DNA of 13,918 nucleotides from JALHMQ01 sp020248785 (GTDB lineage: Bacteria > Pseudomonadota > Gammaproteobacteria > Burkholderiales > Burkholderiaceae_F), in the NCBI GenBank assembly GCA_046343415.1, contig JBKDNL010000054.1, positions 1-13,918 of the forward strand, written 5' to 3'. A program made the position numbers and the translations under genes. The notes beneath the pieces are model-generated. The model was not told the DNA's origin and searched no databases. It saw only the letters and a list, made by a program, of their open reading frames with translations. Numbering within the stretch: position 1 is the stretch's first letter; every line of letters begins with the position of its first letter. Below are positions 5,430 through 13,392 of the stretch, piece by piece.

Positions 5430-8309
5430 ATGTCGCCGTTTCCCCCGTTCCTGCTGCTGATGTTGGCCTTGCTGCCCTTTGCAGGGGCAGTGCTGCTGTC
5501 GTCGATGGCGCCGCAATGGCGACGTGCCTGCGCCTGGGCTGCCGGCGCGGTCGCGCTGGCCGGCCTGGGCATCGTGCTGGCGGCGGCTCCCGATGTCTTT
5601 GCCGGTCAGGTGCCGCGCTGGCGGGTCGACTGGATGCCTGCCCTGGGGCTGGCCTTCGGCTTCCGCATGGATGGCCTGGCATGGCTCTTTGCCCTGCTCA
5701 TCACCGGCATCGGCGCGTTGATCGTGCTCTATGCGGCGTACTACCTGCACCACGGCGATCCGGCACGCCGCTTCTTTGTCTTTCTGCTGCTCTTCATGGG
5801 CGCGATGCTGGGCATCGTGCTGGCCGACAACCTGATCCTGCTGGTGGTCTATTGGGAGCTCACCAGCCTGTCGTCGTTCCTGCTGATCGGCTACTGGAGC
5901 CACCGGCAGGACGCGCGCGCGGGGGCCCGCATGGCGCTGGCGGTCACGGGCGCGGGGGGGCTGGCGCTGCTGGCTGGCGTACTGCTGATCGGCTCGATCG
6001 TCGGCAGTACCGATCTGGACCAGGTGCTCGCTTCCGGCGATGTGATCCGCGACAGTTCACTGTATCCGCTGGTGCTCGTGCTGATCCTGCTGGGTTGCTT
6101 TACCAAGAGCGCCCAGTTTCCGTTCCATTTCTGGCTGCCGCATGCGATGGCGGCCCCCACGCCTGTCTCTGCCTACCTGCATTCGGCCACCATGGTGAAG
6201 GCCGGCGTGTTCCTGCTGGCGCGGCTGTACCCGGCGCTGGGCGAGTCCGAGCTGTGGTTCTGGATCGTGTCCTGCACCGGCCTGGCGACCCTACTCGTTG
6301 GCGCCTACATCGCAATCTTCCAGCACGATCTCAAGGGCCTGCTTGCCTACTCGACGATCAGCCATCTTGGACTGATCACGCTGCTGTTCGGGCTCGACGA
6401 GCCGCTCGCCGTGGTGGCCGGCGTGTTCCACATCATCAACCACGCGACCTTCAAGGCCTCGCTCTTCATGGCGGCGGGGATCATCGATCATGAGACCGGC
6501 AGCCGCGACATGCGGCAGTTGAACGGACTATGGAAGCACATGCCGTGGACGGGCCTGCTCGCCACCATCGCGACCGCGGCCATGGCTGGCGTGCCGCTGG
6601 CCAACGGCTTCCTCTCGAAAGAGATGTTCTTCGCCGAGGCCGTGGCCAAGGAAGGCTACGAAGCCATGATGATCGCGCTGCCGCTGCTGGCCACGCTTGG
6701 CGGCATCCTGAGTGTGGCCTACTCGGCGCGCTTCATTCACGACGTGTTCTTCAATGGCGAGCCGGTGGGGCTGGCCAAGACCCCGCACGAGCCGCCGCTG
6801 TTCATGCGCGTGCCGGTCGAGGTTCTCGTCGTCCTGTGCCTGGCGGTGGGCCTGCTGCCCGGGCTCGTGATTGGTCCCACGCTCGCGGTGGCGGGGCAGG
6901 CGGCGCTGTACGGCGGCCCGTTGGGCGCGCTGCCGGAGTACACGCTGGCGATCTGGCACGGCCTGAACCTGCCGCTGGCGATGTCGGTGGTGGCGCTGTC
7001 CGGCGGGGCGATGGCGTACTTCGCGCTGCAGAAGTTCGTCAACCTGCACACGGTTGCGCGCATGCCGCTGCCGGTGCCTGGGGGCCGCGCCGTGTTCGAC
7101 TGGCTGCTCGCGCGGCTGCTGCGCCTGGCCGGCGCAGTCACCGGCACCCTGCAGAACGGCAGCCTGCAGCGCTATCTCACGTGGCTCTTCATCGTGGTCC
7201 TTGCCGCCGGTGCGCTGCCGTTCCTGCGCGGGGTGCCGTTGCAGACCGAGTGGATCGAGCAGACGCTGCCGCCGCTGCCGCTACTGGGCATCGCGGTGGT
7301 CGGCATGGTGGCCGCCTTTGCCGCCGTGGTCGCGTACCGCAATCGCCTGCTGGCGATCGTGCTGGTGGGCGCCGTGGGCCTGGTGGTGAGCCTCGTGTTC
7401 GTGTTCTTCTCGGCGCCGGATCTGGCGCTGACCCAGCTGCTGGTCGAGGTGGTGAGCATCACTCTCATGATGCTGGCGCTGAACTGGCTGCCGCATGCGG
7501 CGCCGGCCGAAGGCGCACCGCTCGCGCGCAATGCCCGCAAGCTGCGCGATCTCGCGCTCGCGGTCCTGGCCGGGCTGGGCACCACGGCGTTGATGCTGCT
7601 GGTGCTGATGCGGCCGTTCGACTCGATCTCGCCGTACTACCTCAAGACGACGGTGGACAAGGGTGGCGGCGCCAACGCGGTCAACGTCATCATCGTCGAC
7701 TATCGCGGCTTTGACACGCTGGGCGAAGTCACGGTGCTGGGCATGGCGGGCATCATCATCTTCGCCTTGCTCGCGCACTTCGTGCCCAAGCCCGGCCTGG
7801 CGCAGTCCAGCGCGCTGGCCGATCCGCAGGCCAGCGAGGAAGTGCGCCATCCCCTCCTGCTGCAACTGGTGTCGCGGCTGATCCTGCCGCTGGCGGCCGT
7901 GGTGTCGATTTATCTGTTCCTACGCGGGCACAACCAGCCCGGCGGCGGGTTCATCGCAGGGCTGGTGCTGGCCATTGCGCTGATCCTGCTGTTCGTGGCC
8001 AATGGCGGGCGCTGGGTCGAGGACCGGCTGTGGACGGACTTCCGCGGCTGGATCGGCTTCGGGCTCATCGTCGCGGCGCTCACGGGGGTGGGAAGCTGGT
8101 TCCTCGGCAGCCCGTTCCTCACCAGCACCTACGACTACCCGAACATCTGGCCCTTTGGGCCGGTGCCGCTGGCCAGCGCGGCGCTGTTCGACCTGGGCGT
8201 GTATCTCACGGTTGTCGGCGGCACGGTCAGCGCGCTGATCGCGATCGGCCGCATCAATCGGCGCGAGGCGAATCTTGCCGAGCGGCGCGGCCGCAGGGGA
8301 GCGCGCTGA
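5430..8309 (+). CDS. mrpA: Mrp Na+/H+ antiporter, fused MrpA-MrpB subunit (959 aa)
   Basis: This is the large subunit of the multisubunit Mrp (Mnh/Pha/Sha) cation/proton antiporter in the inner membrane. Residues 1 to about 500 are a NuoL/ND5-like proton-channel module with the essential Glu143 (VYWELTS), Lys226 (FTKSAQFPFHFWLP) and Lys257 (SATMVKAG). Residues about 610-685 form the DUF4040/MbhD-like region, and residues about 690-790 are MbhE-like with VNVIIVDYRGFDTLGE at 751-766. From about 805 an MnhB domain follows, with GHNQPGGGF at 833-841. MrpA and MrpB are separate in Bacillus; the fused form is typical of proteobacterial six-gene operons (PhaAB type). The ATG at 5430 is preferred over an in-frame TTG at 5418; neither has a strong Shine-Dalgarno. 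The stop overlaps the start of mrpC (TGATG). Confidence 0.95.
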   Translation: MSPFPPFLLLMLALLPFAGAVLLSSMAPQWRRACAWAAGAVALAGLGIVLAAAPDVFAGQVPRWRVDWMPALGLAFGFRMDGLAWLFALLITGIGALIVLYAAYYLHHGDPARRFFVFLLLFMGAMLGIVLADNLILLVVYWELTSLSSFLLIGYWSHRQDARAGARMALAVTGAGGLALLAGVLLIGSIVGSTDLDQVLASGDVIRDSSLYPLVLVLILLGCFTKSAQFPFHFWLPHAMAAPTPVSAYLHSATMVKAGVFLLARLYPALGESELWFWIVSCTGLATLLVGAYIAIFQHDLKGLLAYSTISHLGLITLLFGLDEPLAVVAGVFHIINHATFKASLFMAAGIIDHETGSRDMRQLNGLWKHMPWTGLLATIATAAMAGVPLANGFLSKEMFFAEAVAKEGYEAMMIALPLLATLGGILSVAYSARFIHDVFFNGEPVGLAKTPHEPPLFMRVPVEVLVVLCLAVGLLPGLVIGPTLAVAGQAALYGGPLGALPEYTLAIWHGLNLPLAMSVVALSGGAMAYFALQKFVNLHTVARMPLPVPGGRAVFDWLLARLLRLAGAVTGTLQNGSLQRYLTWLFIVVLAAGALPFLRGVPLQTEWIEQTLPPLPLLGIAVVGMVAAFAAVVAYRNRLLAIVLVGAVGLVVSLVFVFFSAPDLALTQLLVEVVSITLMMLALNWLPHAAPAEGAPLARNARKLRDLALAVLAGLGTTALMLLVLMRPFDSISPYYLKTTVDKGGGANAVNVIIVDYRGFDTLGEVTVLGMAGIIIFALLAHFVPKPGLAQSSALADPQASEEVRHPLLLQLVSRLILPLAAVVSIYLFLRGHNQPGGGFIAGLVLAIALILLFVANGGRWVEDRLWTDFRGWIGFGLIVAALTGVGSWFLGSPFLTSTYDYPNIWPFGPVPLASAALFDLGVYLTVVGGTVSALIAIGRINRREANLAERRGRRGAR

Positions 8310-8686
8310 TGGAACTACTGCTGTCGCTGCTGGTGGGCGTGCTCGTGGGCACCGGCGTGTATCTGATGCTGCGCGCGCGCAGCTTCGACGTGATCCTCGG
8401 CCTCACGCTGTTGTCGTATGCCGTGAACGTGTTCATCTTCTTCATGGGGCGCTGGCAGGTGGGCAAGCCGCCGATCATCGACAAGGCGGTCAGTCCGACG
8501 CTGCAGAATTACGCCGACCCGTTGCCGCAGGCCCTGGTGCTGACCGCCATCGTGATCAGCTTCGCGATGACGGCGCTGATGCTGGTGATCGCGTTGCGCA
8601 CGCGCGCCGAGACCGGCTCGGACCACGTGGACGGTGAAGAGCCCGTGGCACCGGCCACGCGGCAGCCAGACGGGGCCCCGCGATGA
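8309..8686 (+). CDS. mrpC: Mrp antiporter subunit C (125 aa)
   Basis: This is a small NuoK/ND4L-like membrane subunit of the Mrp antiporter. Three transmembrane helices are visible at roughly 2-20, 26-46 and 74-96. The family motif DPLPQALVLTAIVISFA lies at 70-86, and a hydrophilic tail of about 28 residues follows. It starts inside the stop codon of mrpA (TGATG at 8307-8311), which indicates translational coupling, and its own TGA overlaps the ATG of mrpD. The length is usual for MrpC. Confidence 0.95.
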   Translation: MELLLSLLVGVLVGTGVYLMLRARSFDVILGLTLLSYAVNVFIFFMGRWQVGKPPIIDKAVSPTLQNYADPLPQALVLTAIVISFAMTALMLVIALRTRAETGSDHVDGEEPVAPATRQPDGAPR

Positions 8687-10233
8687 ACTGGCCCCATTGG
8701 ATCATCGTGCCCGTGGTGCTGCCGCTGCTCGCGGCCGGTCTGCTCATCCTCGTCGAGCGCCACTCCCTCGCGCTGGCCCGCGCCCTCTCGCTTGCCGTCA
8801 CGCTGGCGCTGCTGCCCGTGTCCGTCTACCTGATGTGGCATGCGAGCAGCGACCAGGTTGAGGCCTACTTGCTCGGCAATTGGCGCGCGCCCTTTGGCAT
8901 CGCCCTGGCGCTTGACCGGCTGGCGGCGCTCATGCTGGTGCTCACCGCGGTCATCGCGCTGGCGGCCCTGCTGTATGCGCGCAGCGGCTTGGACGAGAAG
9001 GGGCCCCACTTTCACACCCTGTTCCAGGTCCAGCTCATGGGCCTGAACGGGGCGTTCCTGACGGCAGATCTGTTCAACCTCTTCGTGTTCTTCGAGGTGC
9101 TGCTGATTGCCTCGTATGGCCTGCTGCTGCACGGCGCCGGCGCCGCGCGGCTGCGCGCCTCGCTGCACTACGTGACCTTCAACCTGACGGCCTCGGCGCT
9201 GTTCCTGATCGCCGTGTCGATGCTCTACGGCATCACGGGCACGCTGAGCATGGCCGATCTGGCTGAGCGCATCGCCGGCGCCGGCGAGGACAGCGCGGCG
9301 CTGATCCAGGCTGCCGGCCTGCTGCTGCTGGTGGTGTTCTGCATCAAGGCGGCGCTGCTGCCGCTGTACTTCTGGCTGCCTGACACCTATGGCGCAGCCA
9401 CGCCACCGGTGGCGGCCCTGTTTGCGATCATGACCAAGGTCGGTGTCTACGCCATTGCGCGCGTTTACACGCTGGTGTTCGGTGAAGACGGCGGGGTGGC
9501 GGCCGGGTTGGCCCAGCCCTGGCTCGCCTGGCTTGCCGTAGGCACGCTGCTGCTGGCGGCGCTGGGCGTGCTGGCGGCGCGGCAGTTGCGCAGCCTGGTG
9601 GCCTACCTCGTCATTGCCTCGGCCGGCACCTTGCTGTTGGCGCTGGGCATCGGCAGCGAACAGACGATCGCTGCCGGACTGTTCTACATGGTGCCGAGCA
9701 CGCTGGTGGCCGCCGCGCTGTTCCTGCTGGCCGACCGCATCGCCGCAGCCCGCCACGTCGCTGGCGATGCGCTCGACGGCGGTGGCTGGAACAGCCCGCG
9801 CGAACGCCTGGGCGTGCTCTTCTTCATCCTCGCGGTCAGCGCCGCGGGGCTGCCGCCCCTGGCGGGCTTTCTCGGCAAGGCGCAGCTCCTGGCGGGGGCG
9901 ACCGACACCCCTGTGAGCGTCGGCGCCTGGGCCAGCGTGCTGCTGTCCAGTCTGGCGATGGTGATCGCCTTGTCGCGCGCCGGCAGCACCCTGTTCTGGA
10001 AGGGCGAGCAGCTGAGCGTGCGACCGCTCGGCAGCAGCGGGCAACAGCGGCTGGCGTTGACGCTGCTCACAGTGGCGCTGCTGGCGGCACCGCTCGTGGC
10101 GAGGCCACTGTCGAGCTACACCGGGGCCACTGCCGCGCAGCTGATGGAGCGCCGTGGCTACCTCGACGCCGTGCTGTCGAAGTCACCCGTGCCGCCCGCG
10201 TGGGACGTGCGCGAAGGGATGGTCAAGGAATGA
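8683..10233 (+). CDS. mrpD: Mrp antiporter subunit D, NuoN/NuoM-like (516 aa)
   Basis: This is the second large proton-channel subunit of the Mrp complex, homologous to complex I antiporter-like subunits. It has about 14 hydrophobic segments and the conserved functional residues: Glu138 in FVFFEVLLIASYGLL, Lys222 in FCIKAALLPLYFWLPD and Lys252 in FAIMTKVGVYAIAR. Length and architecture fit MrpD. The four-base ATGA overlap with mrpC at 8683-8686 and the overlap with mrpE at 10230-10233 imply coupled translation. The C-terminal roughly 40 residues after the last helix are hydrophilic. Confidence 0.96.
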   Translation: MNWPHWIIVPVVLPLLAAGLLILVERHSLALARALSLAVTLALLPVSVYLMWHASSDQVEAYLLGNWRAPFGIALALDRLAALMLVLTAVIALAALLYARSGLDEKGPHFHTLFQVQLMGLNGAFLTADLFNLFVFFEVLLIASYGLLLHGAGAARLRASLHYVTFNLTASALFLIAVSMLYGITGTLSMADLAERIAGAGEDSAALIQAAGLLLLVVFCIKAALLPLYFWLPDTYGAATPPVAALFAIMTKVGVYAIARVYTLVFGEDGGVAAGLAQPWLAWLAVGTLLLAALGVLAARQLRSLVAYLVIASAGTLLLALGIGSEQTIAAGLFYMVPSTLVAAALFLLADRIAAARHVAGDALDGGGWNSPRERLGVLFFILAVSAAGLPPLAGFLGKAQLLAGATDTPVSVGAWASVLLSSLAMVIALSRAGSTLFWKGEQLSVRPLGSSGQQRLALTLLTVALLAAPLVARPLSSYTGATAAQLMERRGYLDAVLSKSPVPPAWDVREGMVKE

Positions 10234-10751
10234 GCATGCATCCCGGACTCGATGCGCCCCGGCGCAGCCAGCGCTGGCTGCCTGCACCGATCATGTCTGC
10301 GCTGGTCTTCGTCACCTGGCTGCTGCTCAACCAGTCCCTGTCGCTCGGCCATCTGGCGCTGGCGGCGCTGCTGGCCCTGGTGGTGCCGTGGTTCACGGAG
10401 CGCTTTCGCCCCGAGCGCCCGCGCCTGCGCCGGCCCGGCCTGATCGTGCGGCTCGGGCTGCTGGTGTTGTACGACATCGTCAAGTCGAACATCGAGGTCA
10501 CCCGGCGCGTGCTGGGGCCGGTCGAGCGCATCCGGCCTGCGTTCGTGTGGGTGCCGCTCACGATCCGCGACCCGCACGGCATCTACGCGCTGGCGGGCAT
10601 CATCACGATGACGCCCGGCACGCTGTCGGCGGACCTCAGCGATGACCACCGCTTTCTGCTCGTGCACGCGCTCAGCGTGGACGATCCGCAGGCGCTGGTG
10701 GCCGACATCAAGGCGCGTTACGAAGCGCCGCTGCTGGAGATCTTCTCGTGA
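10230..10751 (+). CDS. mrpE: Mrp antiporter subunit E (173 aa)
   Basis: MrpE is a small membrane subunit needed for assembly or full activity of the Mrp complex. About 20 polar residues precede two adjacent hydrophobic segments at roughly 20-55 and another at 72-85. The conserved IYALAGIITMTPGTLSADL stretch, with TPGTLS at 128-133, and a hydrophilic C-terminal domain follow, as in the family. I chose the ATG at 10230 because it overlaps the mrpD stop (ATGA); a second ATG two codons later is also possible. The final TGA overlaps the GTG start of mrpF. Confidence 0.94.
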   Translation: MSMHPGLDAPRRSQRWLPAPIMSALVFVTWLLLNQSLSLGHLALAALLALVVPWFTERFRPERPRLRRPGLIVRLGLLVLYDIVKSNIEVTRRVLGPVERIRPAFVWVPLTIRDPHGIYALAGIITMTPGTLSADLSDDHRFLLVHALSVDDPQALVADIKARYEAPLLEIFS

Positions 10752-11020
10752 TCCTCGGAACTGTCTTGCCCTGGCTGGCCGCCGCGTTCACGCTGGCACT
10801 GTTGCTGGCCACATGGCGCCTCATCAAGGGGCCGGGCTTGCCCGACCGCATCCTGGCGCTGGACACGCTGTACGTGAACGCCTGCGCCCTGCTGGTGCTG
10901 CTGGGCATCTACTTCAGCACGGCCCTGTTCTTCGAGGCCGCGCTGTTGATCGCGTTGCTGGGCTTCATCGGCACCGTAGTGCTGTCGAAGTTCATGATCC
11001 GCGGCGACATCGTGGAGTAG
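10748..11020 (+). CDS. mrpF: Mrp antiporter subunit F (90 aa, GTG start)
   Basis: This small three-helix membrane subunit carries the family signature GPGLPDRILALDTL at 28-41, with the conserved Asp33. It begins with GTG in a GTGA overlap with the mrpE stop at 10748-10751. Starting there gives the usual length of about 90 residues and a hydrophobic first helix, and no ATG lies nearby. It ends RGDIVE, a common MrpF C-terminus, five bases before mrpG. Confidence 0.94.
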   Translation: MILGTVLPWLAAAFTLALLLATWRLIKGPGLPDRILALDTLYVNACALLVLLGIYFSTALFFEAALLIALLGFIGTVVLSKFMIRGDIVE

Positions 11021-11025
11021 CCGCC

Positions 11026-11394
11026 ATGAGCCCCCTGCTCGACGACCTGCCCCTGTGGCTCGACATCGCGCTGACGGTGCTGCTTGTGCTTGGCGCCGCC
11101 ATTTCTCTGGTGGGCTCGTGGGCACTGGTGCGGCTGCCGGACTTCCTCATGCGCCTGCATGGGCCCACCAAGGCGACCACGCTGGGCGTGGGCTGCGTGC
11201 TGATCGCATCGAGCATCTACTTCAGCGCCCAGCAGGGTTCAGCCAGCTGGCATGAGCTGCTCATCACGTTGTTCCTGTTCCTGACCGCGCCAGTGTCCGC
11301 GCACCTGCTGGTCAAGGCGCTGCTCAAGACCAATCCGGCGCTGCGGCCCCCACTGCCGCGGCGCCAGTTCGACAGCCCGAGCGAGAAGCGCTAG
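11026..11394 (+). CDS. mrpG: Mrp antiporter subunit G (122 aa)
   Basis: This is the last subunit of the Mrp complex. Three hydrophobic helices lie at about 14-33, 52-68 and 77-98, with the hallmark RLPDFLMRLHGPTKATTLG at 36-54 between the first two and an APVSAHLL segment in the third. A basic hydrophilic tail of about 20 residues ends the protein. It is the only gene in the operon separated from its predecessor, by five bases (CCGCC), instead of overlapping it. The next gene, a dehydrogenase, starts 24 bases later and could be read through from the same transcript. Confidence 0.94.
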   Translation: MSPLLDDLPLWLDIALTVLLVLGAAISLVGSWALVRLPDFLMRLHGPTKATTLGVGCVLIASSIYFSAQQGSASWHELLITLFLFLTAPVSAHLLVKALLKTNPALRPPLPRRQFDSPSEKR

Positions 11395-11418
11395 CACCAA
11401 GCACTTGTAGGACTGATC

Positions 11419-12402
11419 ATGCGCACCGCCCGCATCTACGTCAGCCGCCGGATTTTTCCGGAACTGGTTGCCGAGCTGCAGAAGAGCTACGAAGTCGTCG
11501 ACAATCAGGCCGACCTGAGCCTGACCGCGGCAGAGCTCGCGGCGCGCCTGCACGATGCCGACGGCGCCTTGCTCACGGCCGGTGAGCGCGTTGATGACGC
11601 CCTGCTCGCCGCCTGCCCGCGGCTGCGGGTGGTGAGCAACATCGCGGTGGGCTACAACAACATCGATCTGGCTGCCTGCACCCTTCATGGGGTGGCGGCG
11701 ACCAACACGCCCGACGTGCTCATCGAGGCCACGGCTGACCACGCCTGGGCGCTGCTGCTGGCCGCCGCGCGGCGCGTGACCGAGTCCGACCGCTATTTGC
11801 GCTCCGGCCAGTGGAAGGGCTGGGAGTTCGACATGCTGATGGGTGCCGAATTGCATGGCACCACGCTCGGCATTGTTGGCATGGGGCGCATCGGGCGGGC
11901 GATCGCGCGGCGCGCGAAGGGCTTTGGCATGCGGGTCGTGTATCACAACCGCACGCGCCTGCCCTCCGTGCAGGAAGATGGCGCGATCTGGATGTCCACC
12001 GAGGAGGTGCTGCGCAGCGCCGACCACGTGATCCTGGTCGTGCCGTATTCGCAGGCCACGCATCACTTGATCGGCGCGGCGCAACTGGCGTCGATGAAGC
12101 CCACCGCCGTGCTCGTGAACATCGCGCGTGGCGGCGTCGTGGACGACAACGCGCTCATCGAGGCTTTGCAGGGCGAACGCCTGGCGGCCGCCGGGCTCGA
12201 CGTGTTCGAGAACGAGCCGAAGCTCGATCCGCGCTTTCTCGCGCTGGACAACGCGGTGCTCACGCCGCACATCGCCTCCAGCACGCGTGCCACCCGCAAT
12301 GCGATGGCGCAACTGGCGATCCGCAATCTCGCTGACGTGTTGGGCGGGCGCCGCCCGGCCGCGCTGCTGAACCCCGAGGTGTGGGATAGTCGGCGCCGGT
12401 AG
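11419..12402 (+). CDS. D-2-hydroxyacid dehydrogenase, glyoxylate/hydroxypyruvate reductase type (327 aa)
   Basis: This is a cytoplasmic NAD(P)H-dependent oxidoreductase interconverting 2-oxoacids and D-2-hydroxyacids. The Rossmann motif GIVGMGRIGRAIA lies at 151-163. The catalytic triad is in place: Arg237 in NIARGGVVDD, Glu266 in DVFENEP and His284 in LTPHIASS. The substrate-side VGYNNID segment (78-84) and EATADHAW (103-110) match the GhrB/glyoxylate reductase/2-ketogluconate reductase subgroup. After the second strand of the nucleotide-binding fold, HNRT (177-180) replaces the acidic residue used for NAD, which suggests NADPH preference. AGGA precedes the ATG by about eight bases. Physiological substrate (glyoxylate, hydroxypyruvate or ketogluconate) is not decided by sequence alone. 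Confidence 0.92.
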   Translation: MRTARIYVSRRIFPELVAELQKSYEVVDNQADLSLTAAELAARLHDADGALLTAGERVDDALLAACPRLRVVSNIAVGYNNIDLAACTLHGVAATNTPDVLIEATADHAWALLLAAARRVTESDRYLRSGQWKGWEFDMLMGAELHGTTLGIVGMGRIGRAIARRAKGFGMRVVYHNRTRLPSVQEDGAIWMSTEEVLRSADHVILVVPYSQATHHLIGAAQLASMKPTAVLVNIARGGVVDDNALIEALQGERLAAAGLDVFENEPKLDPRFLALDNAVLTPHIASSTRATRNAMAQLAIRNLADVLGGRRPAALLNPEVWDSRRR

Positions 12403-12447
12403 CAGCGGCAAGACTCAACGCAAGGCACTGGGGCACTACCGAAAACC

Positions 12448-12861
12448 ATGTCCGACATCCATTACGTCCGCAAGCACAGCCTCAGCCTCACCGAGGCCAA
12501 GAAAAAGGTGCAGCAGGCCGCTGATCACCTGGCCGATGAGTACGACCTGCAGAGCGAGTGGGAGGGCGACACGCTGCATTTCACGCGCAGCGGCGTGGAC
12601 GGCCACATTGCCGTGACCGCCAAGGACGTGACGCTCGACGTGAAGCTCGGCTTCCTGTTGCGCGCGTTCAAGACGAGCTTCGAGCGGCACATCGAGCGCA
12701 ACCTGGACGATGCGCTGGCAGGCAAGGGTGGGGGTACGGCAGGGAAGGCCGTGATGGCTACTATGGATACAAAGGACGCCGAGGCCACCAAGGCCACCAA
12801 GGCCACCAAGGCGGCCAAGGCGGCCAAGACAGCCAACGCTGCCAAGGCGCGCAAGGCTTGA
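12448..12861 (+). CDS. PHA-system (granule-region) family protein with Lys/Ala tail (137 aa)
   Basis: Residues 1-90 match the small polyhydroxyalkanoic-acid-system family often encoded near PHA genes in proteobacteria. The start is MSDIHYVRKHSLSLTEAKKK, followed by EYDLQSEWEGDTLHFTRSGV (31-50) and VTLDVKLGFLLRAFKTSFER (61-80). This is an alpha/beta fold of unknown biochemical function. After a Gly-rich linker (GKGGG), residues 109-137 form a low-complexity basic tail of Lys-Ala-Thr/Ala triplets. It resembles the histone-H1-like DNA-binding tails of PHA proteins such as PhaF and PhaM. No phaC or phasin gene lies in the window. The ATG at 12448 fits the family start, although the Shine-Dalgarno is poor. 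Confidence 0.85.
   Translation: MSDIHYVRKHSLSLTEAKKKVQQAADHLADEYDLQSEWEGDTLHFTRSGVDGHIAVTAKDVTLDVKLGFLLRAFKTSFERHIERNLDDALAGKGGGTAGKAVMATMDTKDAEATKATKATKAAKAAKTANAAKARKA
12784..12855 (+). repeat. Tandem 9-bp repeat, eight units, encoding the Lys/Ala tail
   Basis: Three exact copies of GCCACCAAG (12784-12810) are followed by two of GCGGCCAAG (12811-12828) and three diverged units (12829-12855), all in frame. Each unit encodes Ala-Thr-Lys or Ala-Ala-Lys. The exact 9-bp periodicity makes slippage-driven length change likely without breaking the frame. Confidence 0.9.
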
Positions 12862-12890
12862 GCAGGCGGCAGCCCCACGGAGACACTCGA

Positions 12891-13256
12891 ATGTCCACGC
12901 TGCGTGTCGTCGAGATCAGGGCCTTTGTCCCGGCCAGGGACTACGCGCTGTCCAAGCGTTTCTATCAGGACATCGGCTTCACGCTTGCCTCGGATACCGA
13001 GGGTGTCGCCTACTTTCGTCACGGCCAAACCAGCTTCCTGCTGCAGGACTACTGGGTCGAGGAATTCGGTCGCAGTTTTGTGATGCACCTGCTGGTCGAG
13101 GACGTGGACGCCTGGCGCAGGGCCATTGACGACGCCGGCGTTGCTCAGAAGTACGGCGTGCACGTCGGCCCCGTCGAGTTGCAGCCGTGGCGCATGCGTG
13201 ACTTTGTCCTGTTTGATCCGTCGGGCGTGCTCTGGCGGGTTGCACAAAGTGTCTGA
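12891..13256 (+). CDS. VOC-family (glyoxalase/bleomycin-resistance fold) protein (121 aa)
   Basis: This is a small soluble protein with the paired beta-alpha-beta-beta-beta modules of the vicinal oxygen chelate superfamily. Module one begins VVEIRAFVPARDYALSKRFY (6-25) and continues DIGFTL, VAYFRHG and SFLLQDYW. Module two begins FVMHLLVEDVDAWRRAI (63-79) and ends with LQPWRMRDFVLFDPSGVLWR (97-116). The FDPSGVLW ending is typical of this group. The glutamate expected as the last metal ligand in true glyoxalase I is not apparent, so a non-catalytic binding role or a diverged enzyme is possible. GGAG about eight bases before the ATG supports the start. It lies 29 bp downstream of the PHA-system gene and ends against the toxin remnant on the other strand. 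Confidence 0.85.
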   Translation: MSTLRVVEIRAFVPARDYALSKRFYQDIGFTLASDTEGVAYFRHGQTSFLLQDYWVEEFGRSFVMHLLVEDVDAWRRAIDDAGVAQKYGVHVGPVELQPWRMRDFVLFDPSGVLWRVAQSV

Positions 13257-13373
13257 AAGACAGCGTCTGTAAGGCGCTGTGAACACTGCGAGCGCTGGAT
13301 CATTGTGTGCCAGGAAGTCGAACAGGCGCTCGAGGTCGCTCAGCGCGCGCTCGCTGAAGCGGACGGTGGCCAC
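13257..13373 (-). pseudogene. Truncated ParE/RelE-type toxin remnant
   Basis: A minus-strand frame starting with GTG at 13373, 19 bases after the antitoxin stop, reads VATVRFSERALSDLERLFDF and continues LAHNDPALAV. This is the typical N-terminal strand and helical hairpin of ParE-like mRNA-interferase or gyrase toxins. After about residue 30 the same frame loses similarity. Shifting one base restores a helix-like segment (SQRLTDAVFQTL) for a dozen residues, after which the sequence becomes the antisense of the VOC gene. The core beta-sheet and the conserved C-terminal basic and aromatic residues are missing, so an active toxin is not expected. Formally the frame stays open far into the VOC gene, but that part is a shadow. 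Confidence 0.6.
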
Positions 13374-13392
13374 GCGTGCGGGTGCGCGGGCG

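Noticed and set aside
8509..10044. Long minus-strand open frame of about 500 codons opposite mrpD
   Set aside because: It is fully antisense to a clearly conserved gene and is rich in Arg, Gln, His and Gly. This is the usual mirror of GC-rich coding DNA; there is no motif or ribosome binding site.
12784..12855. The short tandem repeat as a CRISPR-like or regulatory array
   Set aside because: The units are 9 bp, in frame, without spacers, and encode a Lys/Ala tail. This is a coding microsatellite.
704..13256. A new defence or biosynthetic system in the core region
   Set aside because: Every gene here falls into a known metabolic or transport family, and no nuclease, reverse transcriptase, NRPS/PKS or unknown conserved cluster is present.
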